In this document: positions 26,501 through 36,407 of the stretch, in pieces | Layout: the number at the start of each line of letters is the position of its first letter | Position numbering within the stretch: position 1 is the first letter of the stretch | DNA from: Xanthomonas sontii | GTDB lineage: Bacteria > Pseudomonadota > Gammaproteobacteria > Xanthomonadales > Xanthomonadaceae | Reading direction: 5' to 3' | Length of the DNA: 64,000 nucleotides | Assembly (NCBI RefSeq): GCF_040529055.1 | Contig: NZ_CP132342.1 | Location: forward strand, 620,001 to 684,000 | Translations under genes and position numbers: made by a program | The notes under the pieces: model-generated | What the model was told of the DNA's origin: nothing | The model's database searches: none | The model's input: only the letters and a program-made list of their open reading frames with translations

Positions 26501-28990
26501 TTCCAGCACCAGGTCGCGTGCCGCATCCAGGCGCAGGGTGTCGCCCGCCTTCAGGTTGCCCTGCACCACATGCAGGTCGCCCTTGGTGCTGGTCAGGCTG
26601 ACGTTGCCGCCGCCGCTGATGGTCGACGCTTGCGCGGTCTGGCTGCCGGCCTTGTACGCCTCGGTGCTGGTGGCGTAGCCCACGCCGGCTTCGGCTTGGA
26701 CCAGCACGCCGCTGCCCCCCTTCTGCGCGACGCCGCTGATCGCACTGGCGGTCTGGTAGCCATTGGCCAGCGCCGCCATGCCCTGCATCGCCGACAGCCT
26801 GCCATCGGAGTTGCGCGCCGCATCGACGTTGTTGATCAGGTCGATCAGCGGCGATTTCACCCGCGCGAAGGCGCCGATCTTGAGTGTGTCGTCCTGCGAG
26901 GAGGCCGCGTGGCTGTCGTTGGCCGTGAGCAACTGGATCGTGGCCGCGGTGATGTCCACGTCCTTGGCTGCCACCACGTTGCTGGCACTCTGCGTGTAGG
27001 TGCCGCCCGCACTCAGATTGACGTTGCCGCCCAGGCTGCCGACGCTGCTGGCCACCTGCGTCACCGTGGCGTTGTCGTCGCGGTGCTTCTCGGTGTGATA
27101 ACCGGAGAAGCGCTCGGTGTCGGAGATGACCACCGTGCCGATCGCCTTGTTGTCCGAGACGTTGGCGTTGCCGGCGGTGTCCTGCCCGCTCTGGATGGTC
27201 AGGTCGCCGGCGGCGTGCATGGTCACATCGCCCTGTGCCGCGATGTTGCTGGCGGTCAGGGTGATGTCGCCCTGGGTCGTGCTCAGGTTGGCGTTGCCGC
27301 CCACCGACAGTTGCGTGCCGGTGATGGTGTCGGTCTGGCCGTTGCCGTTGCCCTTCTGGTTGTAGTTGCCGAACGGCAGGCCCGCCGCATTGTTGAAGCT
27401 CCAGCCCTTGCCGCGGCTGTCGTTGCCGCTGGACTCGGTGGTATGCGCCACGCCCAGGTCGATGTTCTGGCTCGCCAGCAACAGCGCGTTGCCCTCGGCC
27501 GACAGTTGCGTGCCCTGGCTGGTGATCGAGCCGTCGCTGGCGAGCAGGGTCAGGTTGCCGCCGGCGCTGACCTGGCTCACCCGCGCGGTGCTGGTGCTGT
27601 CGTTCTGACCCGCAGTGGAACTGTGCGATCCGGCCTGGATCACCACCGGCGTGAGCGCGGCCGCGGTGCCGGCCGTATCGCCCTCGGCGCGCCGGCTGAG
27701 CTTGCCCATGGTCGAGCCGCTGTCGGGCATGTTGCTGGTCGCCGAATCGCGTGCGCTGCGATACGCCGCGGCCGGGTCGTAGGTCACGCCGATGGAGAAG
27801 CCGCTGGACTTGCTCGACTGATTGGACTGGTTGTCCACCGTGTCCTGTGCCGCGAGCAGCGCGATGTCCTTGGCCGCCAGGGTCAGGTCCTTGCCAGCGG
27901 CGACGTCGGAGGCACCGATGGTCAGTTGATCGCCGGCACTGATCAGCAGATTGCCGTTCTTGGCACCGACCGCCGAGGCCACCTGGGTGGTGCTCTCGGT
28001 GCTGCTGTCGCTGCTGCTGCGCGACTTGCCGTAGCCGAGGCTGGCCACGCCGCCGGAGAAGCTGGCGCTGAAGCCGGATTTCTTCTGGGCGCTGCTGTGC
28101 GCCTCGCTGCTCTGGTCCTGCGCCGAGACGATAGCCACATCGTTGCCGGCCACCAGACGCGCGTCCTGCTGGGCCAGCACGGTCGAGCCGACCACGGCGA
28201 TGTCGTTGCCTGCCTTGATCTGCACGCTGCCAGCGTCCAGCGAGGTGCCGACGGCCAGGCTGTCGTGCCACTCGTCATGCGTCGTCGTGGTCTTGCTGGA
28301 CAGGAAGCCCTTTTTCTTCTTCTGCATGTCCTGCACGGCGTCGTGCTGCTCCTGCGCGGCGAGCAGGTTGACGTCGTTGCCGGCGGACACGGCCAGCGCG
28401 CCGGCTTCGGTAAACGCCTTGGCCGCGGCCAGGTTCACGTCGTGGCCGGACTGCAGGGCGATGTCGCCGCCGGCGGTGAACTCGCTGCCGTGGACGGTCT
28501 CGTCGCGGGTGCTGGTGGTCTGCTTGAAGCGCTTGCGCGTCTCCAGGGTGGTGCTGCTGTCGACCGTGGTCAGCGTGGTGCTGTTGAGGTCGTTGCCGGC
28601 GACCACGGCCAGGCCGTTGCCGGCGTCGAGCTTGGCGGCGGTCAGGTTGACGTCGTGGCCGGCGCTGAGCATCAGGTTGCCGCCGGCGGTGAGTGCCTGC
28701 TGGTCGAGGTCCTGGGTGGTCGTGGTGGTGACGACCCTGGTCTTGCCCTGGCGGGTCTGGTCGGTGACGGTGCGGCTGTCGCCCAGCACCGACGTGACGT
28801 TGAGATCGTGCCCGGCCGCGGCGATCAGGTTGCCGTCGGCCTTCACTTGGGCCTGGCGGATGGTGAGGTCGTTGCCGGCGGCCAGTTGCAGGCTGCCGCC
28901 GGTGGCGATGCTGGTGCGCACCGTGGCCTTGCCGTTGGCATCGGTGACCGGGGTCAGCGACAGGGCGTGGCCGGCTTGCAGGGCGGCACG
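23543..28990 (-). pseudogene. Orphan cdiA-CT module 4: FHA-2, VENN pretoxin and DNA/RNA non-specific endonuclease toxin
   Basis: An open frame of about 1815 codons begins without signal peptide or TPS domain at ALQAGHALSLTPVTDANGK. For about 4.1 kb it is nearly identical to the main cdiA (24.88-28.99 kb versus 37.49-41.60 kb), ending in the pretoxin motif AVENN at about 24.9 kb. A different C-terminus follows: a linker of about 300 residues and then RYELDNGSSFTTNSAGQVEE. The Endonuclea_NS_2-like core is VGGHAQACSQGGTCDGYNLF (catalytic GGH and the Asn), then YKVFYENEIKRAL and TLVVTYTINGK to the stop. The only upstream start is a TTG at 29086 outside the homology, so it is treated as a promoterless, 5'-truncated silent cassette. 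It could become the CdiA toxin by recombination in the long repeat. Confidence 0.8.
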
Positions 28991-29058
28991 GTGAAACTGG
29001 CTTAGTGGATCAAGGCCACGCGGACGAAAGCCCGGCCGAAGCTGCGCAGGAGGAAAGC

Positions 29059-29169
29059 ATGAAACAGAAACCGGTGACGCTGCCAAAGTCCAAGAATAGC
29101 TTTATGCAGCTGCTGCTCCGCTTGGTCGCGGAGCGTGGCGTCCCCTTGACTACGGGGCATCTAGCGTAA
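29059..29169 (+). CDS. Possible small ORF in the gap between orphan modules 3 and 4
   Basis: This 36-codon frame on the + strand, opposite to the whole island, starts at an ATG with a near-perfect ribosome site (AGGAGGAAAGC before ATG). The peptide is basic at the start (MKQKPVTLPKSKNSF) and ends LVAERGVPLTTGHLA. The frame is open upstream for another 20 or so codons, so it may be the end of a longer destroyed gene, such as a mobile element. No family was recognised. It lies in the 300-bp gap 28990-29290, which otherwise shows nothing. Confidence 0.25.
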   Translation: MKQKPVTLPKSKNSFMQLLLRLVAERGVPLTTGHLA

Positions 29170-29290
29170 ACCCTGGCAGACCTGCACTTCGTTACCTTCA
29201 CCATCCTCATGTTCGGAATCTAAGGACGGACTCTAGATGCTTAATTTAAATAATTAAAACTTGCAGACAACATGCTGCTTTATAAATCGA

Positions 29291-30019
29291 CTAAAAATTC
29301 TCCACAAAAAATCCAGGAGGGAAATGCCTCTTCAATTCGTTTCGCCGCGCATCAAATTTATAATAATCATCTAAAATATCTCCTATTTTTTCTGTAGCCA
29401 TAACCATGTATCCATCGCCTATTTTCTCATACTCAAAACCCCAGGAGTCAATAGATTTCAAATCGAATTTTTGGAATTCATCGCCATAGAACATTGCCCA
29501 ACCTACACCATAAACTTTAGGGTCGAGGGCAGCGCCAAAAGAGCCAATGGCGAAGTTATGGTTTTCGCCGATCAAACACAATTCTGATTTCGTAAATAAA
29601 TGTAGCATAGCAAGCTGCGGCTTCAAGACCTTACATAACGATCTAAACAATGAATGCCATTCAATTTTGTCGCTCCAATCCGCACTTAAATCAAAGCTAG
29701 CGGGAACGACTTGCGATCTAATGTTTATCATCCTATGGCTAAGGGAACTACGATACTTAACGGCCTTTTTCCGCCTCAAACAGAAGTCTTGATGAAATTC
29801 CGACGTTGAACCATTGGCACGAATTTGAGCGACGCTTGCCCATAGGTCTTTGCAGCTATCTTTCCCAGGAAAAATTTGAGAAAACTTGTCCGGATTATGA
29901 GACACAAATTCAGGAAAAGTTAAACTGTTTTCGGTAAACAACTTAATAAGCGCGTCACCAACAGACCAAGAAGTCGTGTCGGCCTTAGTACTTATTGCAA
30001 TCCTTATGAATGGCTTCAT
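29291..30019 (-). CDS. Putative immunity protein of orphan module 3
   Basis: This 242-residue AT-rich gene starts 11 nt after the stop of the nuclease-type toxin at 30031, so it is called the immunity partner. Features seen are an N-terminal strand KPFIRIAISTK, a basic middle FCLRRKKAVKYRSS, a WHSLFRSLCKVLKPQLAML helix, and a C-terminal GDGYMVMATEKIGDILDDYY with KRHFPPGF. The layout vaguely recalls the Imm52-type immunity proteins found beside polymorphic nucleases, but I cannot be sure. It has no signal peptide or membrane helix, which is consistent with a cytosolic inhibitor of a nuclease. Confidence 0.6.
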   Translation of the reverse strand: MKPFIRIAISTKADTTSWSVGDALIKLFTENSLTFPEFVSHNPDKFSQIFPGKDSCKDLWASVAQIRANGSTSEFHQDFCLRRKKAVKYRSSLSHRMINIRSQVVPASFDLSADWSDKIEWHSLFRSLCKVLKPQLAMLHLFTKSELCLIGENHNFAIGSFGAALDPKVYGVGWAMFYGDEFQKFDLKSIDSWGFEYEKIGDGYMVMATEKIGDILDDYYKFDARRNELKRHFPPGFFVENF

Positions 30020-30030
30020 GGCTGTATGGA

Positions 30031-33000
30031 TTAGAACTTCGTCAGATTTCCAGTTTTTGGATCATATACATAGATGTCTCCGCCAGTACCCCTTACTTCC
30101 TTTTGAAGAATCTTCGATATTCTTTTTGTTCGATCACTAACTATAATGTTCATTGGCTCACCAGTTACCTTCGAATGCTGTAGTTGTGCCCGCAACTGGT
30201 CAGACATGTCAAGCTTTATTACATTCTTGACTTCAATTTTGCCGCCGACATTCCGCCCCCACATGTCTGGAATTGTCGTCACCTGCTTGCCGTTTGGTAG
30301 CGTAACAGTAATTGTATCCATGTTTTTTATCCCATCAACATGGCTAAACGCATCAATTATTTGCCGCTCAAATTCAGATCCAATCTTTTGATTTGTTAAA
30401 ATTTGCGGCTCATTTAGTGGATTTTCTGCATTCTTACCTAACGAAATTCCAACAAAAGCACTGTCTGTAAGATCTTTCGGGCTTTCCGGTTCCCTACTCG
30501 ACCTTCCACGACCGCCTACTTCCCCGACTCCCACTGGGCCTTCAAGAGCATCAACAATTGTCTGCGTAATAACCCAATTTTCAAGAACGCTCTTTCCATC
30601 TAGTGGATCTAGCTTTCCCGCATGTTCCAAGTTACTGAACAAAATTCCATTCAGACTTCCTACCATAGGCGCCTCTACGCCATTGGTAGCAAAGTGCTTC
30701 AAGAAGTTTCCTTGATTTACAAGTTGTGCAGCCTGCTGAAGCGTCGTTCCATCTTCCGCCCATCTCCGATCAGTCACAGCATTGGCATACGCCAAATACG
30801 CACCTGAATACCCTGGCAAATATTTCTTTCCTAAATTTTCAGTATTAATTCCGTTATAGAGAGAAATATTGTCTACGATGTAGGCACTATTGATGATGTG
30901 ATTTTCAAATGCGTCAGTGCCACGCGCATCGAACAGCACGCCGCCGCCCACATCCCCGACATTCGCCCCCAGTCGCTTCGAGAGCGTATTGATGAAACTC
31001 GCGGCCTGGATGTCGCTTTTTGCAGAGGCATTGTCGGCAAAGCCGCTGTCGATTTGATACAGCGCACGTTCCGTCAAGCGCCGTTTCGCTTCCTCGACCT
31101 GCTCCGGCGAAGGATCTTTCCCATCATTCAGGTAGCGCGCGAAGGCCTCCGAATAGTCCGCGATCGTCTTCGCTTCCGCCGGATGCAGCAAACGATTATT
31201 AGCATCCTCATTGATCGCAGCTGCGACGCCCCCCTCCCCTGCAACTGAGCCAATACCGGCAGCAACTGCCAAGCCGACGGCTTCTCTAACGCCGTCAGGA
31301 AGATCTGCTGTCAGTTTGTTGAGTGCCGGCGCTGCAATTGCCGCTCCTGCAGCGCCTACCGCGCCTTCCGCTTGGCCGCCAAGTAATCCCACAACTGTGT
31401 GAGCAGCAACACGATAGGCTCCGCCCTCATCCCATTTGGCTGCCTCGTCCTCTCGACCAGCAAGGCGCAACTCCTCGGCTTTCTTAGTCGCGTACTCACC
31501 GACGAACTGCCCTGCCTGCTGCCCAAACGTCGCCGTGATCTGCGCCTGCGCCGCCACCTGCTCCTGCAGCTTCTGCCCGTCCCATTGTTTGGTCAGGCCA
31601 TCGGCGCCATCGCCGGTGACGACATCCCGCTTCAGGCCCGCCAGCGTGTCGGCCACGCTCTTGCCGGTCTTGGCTTGCTGCCCCGCTTCGTCGGTGATGA
31701 CCAGCGCCCCGCCACTGATGCCGCTGTGCGTGGTGGATTGCGAGTTCCCACTCTCATGGCCATAGCCGGCCGCACTGCCGTTGGCCCCGGTGTTGTAGTT
31801 CTGCCAGGACCACTTGCTGCCATTGTTGGTGGTGGAAGGTGTCTGGCTCTCAATGGCCTTGGCCTTATCGTCGTCGGTGCCGACGCTGTAGCCGCCCGAC
31901 AGGCTGATGCCCTTGGCGTCATAGCTGCTGTTGTTGGCGATGTCGCTGTACGTCAGCGTGCCGGTGCTCAGGCGGTTCTTGCCTTGGTCGATCGCATCCT
32001 GGCTGCTGGCGATCACCGCGCCCTTCAGGTCGGTGTTGCCGCCCACGGTGATGTCGAACCCGCCCTTGCCGGCCTGGATGCCGCTCTGCTCGGTGACGCT
32101 GGCGTAGTCGCCATTGACCTTGTTGCTGCTGTAGCTGGCGCTGGCACTGAACCCGATGCCGAACGTGACGTTGCCACCGATCGACTTGTCCTTGCTGGCG
32201 TAGCTGCTGCTGTCCTGCAGGCTCTCGATGTTGAGGTTGCCGCCGACATCGGCGATCACCTTGTCCGCGGAGACCTGCCCGCCCTTGAGCGTGGTGTCGT
32301 TGCCGCTGATGATCGTGGCGTTGTTGCCCGCAGCCACATGGCTGTTGGTGTAGCTGACATCCTCGCCATTGGCCTTGCCACGCGCTCCGCTGGCGCTCAA
32401 CGTCACGCCCGCCGCGAGCCCATCAGTGCCATAGGTGATCGCAACGCCGACCGCAGCGCTGCTGCTCTTGCTGGTGCTGTGCTGCTCCGCGGTGTTCTTC
32501 GCCGCCTCGATGGTGACATCGTGATCGGCGGCCAGCAGCAGGTCGTGACCAGCGGTGACGTCGCTGCCGCGTACCAGCAGGTTGCTCGCATCGCCGCCGC
32601 CAGTAGCGATCAGATTGACGTCGCCGCCTGCCTGTAGCTTGGAACCCTTGGCCTGGTCGGCCGACTGCGTACTCTTGCTCTCGCTCTTGCTGCCACCCAC
32701 CGTCACGGCGATGCTGATGTTCGCGCCTTGCGCAGCGCTTGCGGCGCTGCCGCTGGCCAGTGCGCTTCCGGTCTGACTCAGCGAGCTGGCGGCGCCATAG
32801 GCGCTGTAGGCCGCGGACCCCGCCGCCAGCGCCTGCATGCGCGCATCGCCACTGACTTTGGAGCCTGCCTTGGCCGTGTCGTAAGCGGACTGGGCCAGGT
32901 TCAGTGCTGCGGAACTGAGCGTGATCGACAGGCCGCCTTGGCTGAACTTGCTGCGCTGCTCGGCATCGGTTGTGTCGTGGACCTCGGTGATGGCGATGTC

Positions 33001-35187
33001 CTTTGCCTTCACCGTGATGTCGCCGGCATTGGCCAGCACGTCGCTGCCAGTCTGCGCGTAACGATTGCCCGCGACCAGCGTGACGTCGCCCGCCACGCTG
33101 CCGACCGTGCTGCCCACATGCGTGACATCGGAGGTGTCGGCATTGTTCTGGATCTTCTGCGTGCCGAATGTCACGCCGATCCCGCCGCTGCCGAACATGC
33201 CGGACTTCTTCGTTTTCTTCTCGTGCTCCTCGCTATGCGTGTTCTGCGCCGTCTCCAGCGTCAGGTCGTTGCCCGCAGCAACGACCACATTGCCGGTGCC
33301 GGCAACCTGCGCGCCTTGCGAGAGCAGGTCGTGGCCGGCGGCGATCTGCACGGTGTCGCCACTGAGCGTAGTTGCCACCGCGGTGCTGTCGTGCCACTCG
33401 TCATGCGTGGTGGTGGTCTTGCTGGACAGGAAGCCGGTTTTCTTCTTCTGCATGTCCTGCACGGCGTCGTGCTGTTCCTTCGCGGCGAGCAGGTTGACGT
33501 CGTTGCCGGCGGACACGGCCAGCGCACCGGTCTCGGTGAACGCCTTGGCCGCGGTCAGGTTCACGTCGTGGCCGGACTGCAGGGCGATGTCGCCGCCAGC
33601 GGTGAACTCGGTGCCGTGGACGGTCTCGTCGCGGGTGCGGGTGGTCTGCTTGAAGCGATTGCGCGTTTCTACGGTGGTACTTGTATCGACCGTGGTCAGG
33701 GTGGTGCTGTTGAGGTCGTTGCCTGCGACCACCGCCAAACCCTTACCGGCATCGAGCTTGGCCGCGGTCAGATTGACGTCGTGGCCGGCGCTGAGCACCA
33801 GGTTGCCGCCGGCCGTGAGAGCTTGCTGGTCGATGACTTGGATGTTGCTGGCCGTGACGACCTTGGTCTTGCCTTGGCGAGTCTCGTCGGTGGTGGTGTG
33901 GCTGTCTCCCAGCACCGAGGTCACGTCGAGGTCGTGTCCAGCTGCGGCCATCAGGTCGCCGCCGGCCTTCACCTGCGCCTGGCGGATGATCAGATCGTTG
34001 CCGGCGGCCAGTTGCAGATTGCCGCCGACCGTCAGGCTGGATGTATCGCCACCGCGCATCAAGCCGGATTCGTCACGCAGCGCTGTGGGTTGCAGCAGCA
34101 GGTTGTTGCCTGCTTGCAACGCGGCATTGTTGCCGGCCTGCACGGTGGTGCCGGTGAGGCTGAGGTCACGGCCGGCCTGCAGCAGCAGGTTGTTGCCGGC
34201 AGTGATGCCCGAACGCAGGTCGCCGCCGGCGAGGGCGTCGCGGGTGGTGCTGGTGAGGTCGCGACCGGCGCTGAGCAGCACGTCGCGGCCAGCGATCTGG
34301 CCGCCGAGGTTGAGCAGGTCCTGATTGGCCTGCAACTGCACGGTGCCGCTGGACACGATGCGGCCCTGGTTGAGCAGGTTGCCGACGTTGGCGCTGACAT
34401 TGGCGCCGCCGATGGTGCCGGTGTTGCTCAGGCCGGCCGTGGCGTTGAGCGAGACGTCGCCGTTGTCGCTGGCCAGCAGCGCGCCGTCGCTGCGCAGGGT
34501 CAGCGCGGTCTTCGACGCCAGGTACACCACCGGCACCAGCACCTTCTGGCCCTGGTACTCCTGTTCCACCATCCACACGATGTCGTGGGTCAGCGCGGCG
34601 ACCTGGTCGGCGGTCAGCGCCACGCCCACGCTCAGATGCAGGGTGCCGGCCTCGGCGACGCCGCCATCGAGCAATGCGCGGTACTGGGCCACGCCGTCGG
34701 CATAGTTGCCCAGGTAGCGGCGGCCGGTGAGCTGGGTGATCTGGTCCAGCACCAGCCGCTGTTCGTAGAAACCATCGCCCAGGCGGGTCTGGGTCCACTG
34801 CGGATCCACGCCGAGCTTGTCGAGCAGGTAATCGCTGCTGATGAAGTTGTTGTAGTCGACGAAGCGCGGATCGGTCTCGATCAGGTAGCGACGGCCGGGC
34901 GCGCTGTTGTTGGCCTTGACCCCGCCCAGGCCGTTGGCGGCACGACCCAGCGTGTTGACGCTGGCGCCGTTGCTGCCGACCAGGCGGTACAGCCCGCCCA
35001 TCGGCAGCACGATGTTGCCCAGCGGCGCGCCGACGCCGCCGACCACCTGCGGCACGTGGCCGGTGCCCGGATCGATCTGCTGGTACTGAGTCGGCACGCT
35101 GCCGGCGGTCAGCACCGCCTGCGCGGTGCCGGCCTGGATCTGGGACGCAGTGGCGCTGCTGCCATCGGGTGGCGATGCGATTGCCAA
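30031..35187 (-). pseudogene. Orphan cdiA-CT module 3: FHA-2 lineage B with PD-(D/E)XK (Tox-REase-7-like) toxin
   Basis: An open frame of 1718 codons lacks signal peptide and TPS domain. It begins at SSATASQIQAGTAQAVLTAG, parallels the main CdiA through YLIETDPRFVDYNNFISSDY and early FHA-2, then diverges after GDTVQIAAGHDL into a different FHA-2 lineage (KKSGMFGSGGIGVTFGTQKI). The pretoxin differs (NEDANNRLLHP in place of VENN). The C-terminal domain reads IGSEFERQIIDAF, VTTIPDMWGR, GGKIEVKNVIKLDMSDQLRA. IPD plus E-x-K is the active-site pattern of restriction-endonuclease-fold toxins. The frame is intact, but there is no secretion signal, so it should be silent unless recombined or read from an internal start. 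Decayed cdiA pieces continue upstream to about 35350. Confidence 0.8.
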
Positions 35188-35350
35188 CCGTGGTGCCAGC
35201 GGCCTGCGCGCTGCGGGATGGGCAGCGCCGCGCCCTTGGTGGCGTTGGAGGTGACGCCGCCGTTGCTGCGGCTGTCGCTGCCGAGACGAAGGTGCCGCCC
35301 AACACTCGGCGGAAGTCGCAGTTGCTGGTGATGTCAGCGCTAGCGTGGTG
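35188..35350 (-). pseudogene. Mosaic cdiA scraps upstream of orphan module 3
   Basis: In shifted frames, short pieces match separate places of the main CdiA. HHASADITSNCDFRRVLGG corresponds to HRAGADITSNGDFRLAVGG at about 44.2 kb. A following part resembles the segment at about 42.8-43.1 kb (NATKGAA for NATQGGA; VGNRIAT for VGNHIAT). The order is that of cdiA but about 1.2 kb is missing between the pieces and frames are broken. They look like the worn 5' end of an old full cdiA copy. From 35351 to 35506 nothing was recognised. Confidence 0.55.
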
Positions 35351-35506
35351 GTGTGAGCGCGGAAGAACTGAACACCGATCCATCACTCGGAACAGCTCGA
35401 CAAAACTTACAACTGATATTCGACGAAGACCGCGCACCAATGAGTGCGCCATGAACACCCGCTGCATAGTTGGGTTGGCAGGCACATAAAACCACGGAAA
35501 AAAATT

Positions 35507-35746
35507 CTATCTGATAGAACCATCATTAATATCAGTTAAAATTATTTTTGCTTTGTTTAACGCTGAAATAAAAATATCAAGATCTACAGTTATCCTCCCA
35601 TCCTCTTTTGAAGAATAAATTTCCACCACACATTCTTTTCGAATTGAACACATGGAAACTTCTGCCAATAAATAGTTGTCACGCCATAGTTCTACGATCA
35701 AATTCTCACGATCCAGAACACTAGCGATCTCTACACTAATAGTCAT
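35507..35746 (-). CDS. Putative immunity protein of orphan module 2
   Basis: This 79-residue AT-rich protein (MTISVEIASVLDRENLIVEL, then LLAEVSMCSIRKECVVEIYS and FISALNKAKIILTD) has a beta-rich first half and a helical end. No named family was recognised. It is called immunity by context: the ATG overlaps by four bases (ATGA) the stop of a short toxin tail attached to a cdiA seed, directly behind the main cdiA-cdiI. The shape (strands, then a late helix) resembles many small CdiI-type proteins. Confidence 0.55.
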   Translation of the reverse strand: MTISVEIASVLDRENLIVELWRDNYLLAEVSMCSIRKECVVEIYSSKEDGRITVDLDIFISALNKAKIILTDINDGSIR

Positions 35747-35872
35747 TCATTAGGCTCCAGCAGTCCAATAAGTTTTCCATTACTATCAATTCTAACCCCA
35801 CGTCCAGCGGGAACTCTTATATCAACGATACTACCTGCGGCACCTGGCCGGCACCTGGGTAGATCTGCTGAA
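35743..35872 (-). pseudogene. cdiA seed and toxin tail of orphan module 2
   Basis: About 36 bp (35835-35870) match the main cdiA segment encoding QQIDPGTGQVPQ (here QQIYPGAGQVPQ). Immediately after GQVPQ a foreign tail begins. In a shifted frame it reads SIVDIRVPAGRGVRIDSNGK then LIGLLEPNE and a stop that overlaps the immunity ATG by four bases. The seed is cut at the same point as in module 6. The rest of the gap to cdiI (35873-36034) is AT-rich and holds nothing recognised. Confidence 0.6.
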
Positions 35873-36034
35873 TTTAAGGTGCATCAATAAAGTTAATTTA
35901 AAACATTTATTAAAGTAAATTTTTCAACAACAAAGAATACACGGATTGTGTAGGGAAGCCTAAACAATCCGAGATTTTGGAACTACTAATAAGCGCCTGT
36001 TTCCATTGGCTCTAAATTTCGATGCAGTGGCTTC

Positions 36035-36397
36035 TCAAATATTCCCTAAAGATTTTTCCGAATAACGTGGATCTTCACGCATAAGTCTTAGAACTTCCGA
36101 CCAATTCCAGAGTATCCCTGGAATATGGCTAAAAGGCACACTTCTTCCACGCTCGGATTCGGGAAATTGTTCCATGGCTTTTTTGCAATGTGCATAAAAA
36201 ACATTAAAGCAACTTGCCCCAACGTCTCCGAGAACAATAAAACTCTGCCCCTCTTCATCAAGGGAATTATAAATTTCTTTCATACAGTCTAATTGACTGG
36301 CTGGGAACATTTCCCTGGTCGACTCAACTATACAGTCAAAAACACCACCACTAGTTCCCCAGCCATTGCCTTGGTTAATCGATATATACATTCCCAT
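36035..36397 (-). CDS. cdiI: CdiI immunity protein of the expressed CDI system
   Basis: This 120-residue cytosolic-looking protein is encoded 10 nt after the cdiA stop and preceded by a good ribosome site (AAGGTGAG). It is the expected neutraliser of the CdiA C-terminal toxin, giving self-protection. Visible segments are MGMYISINQGNGWGTSGGVF, FIVLGDVGASCFNVFYAHC and HIPGILWNWSEVLRLMRED. No sequence family was recognised, as is common for CdiI proteins, which diversify with their toxins; the call rests on position. The gene is AT-rich relative to the cdiA repeats, as is the toxin end before it. Confidence 0.75.
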   Translation of the reverse strand: MGMYISINQGNGWGTSGGVFDCIVESTREMFPASQLDCMKEIYNSLDEEGQSFIVLGDVGASCFNVFYAHCKKAMEQFPESERGRSVPFSHIPGILWNWSEVLRLMREDPRYSEKSLGNI

Positions 36398-36407
36398 ATT
36401 CTCACCT

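Noticed and set aside
23543..29086. Module 4 as a complete gene starting with TTG at 29086
   Set aside because: The first 33 codons lie outside cdiA homology and encode no signal peptide, and no TPS domain is present. Without these the product could not be exported by CdiB, so it is treated as a silent 5'-truncated cassette.
29010..29210. Leftward frame of 66 codons in the gap between modules 3 and 4
   Set aside because: It has no ribosome site and a Cys/Ser/Arg-rich composition typical of an antisense reading. The opposite strand carries the better start signal.
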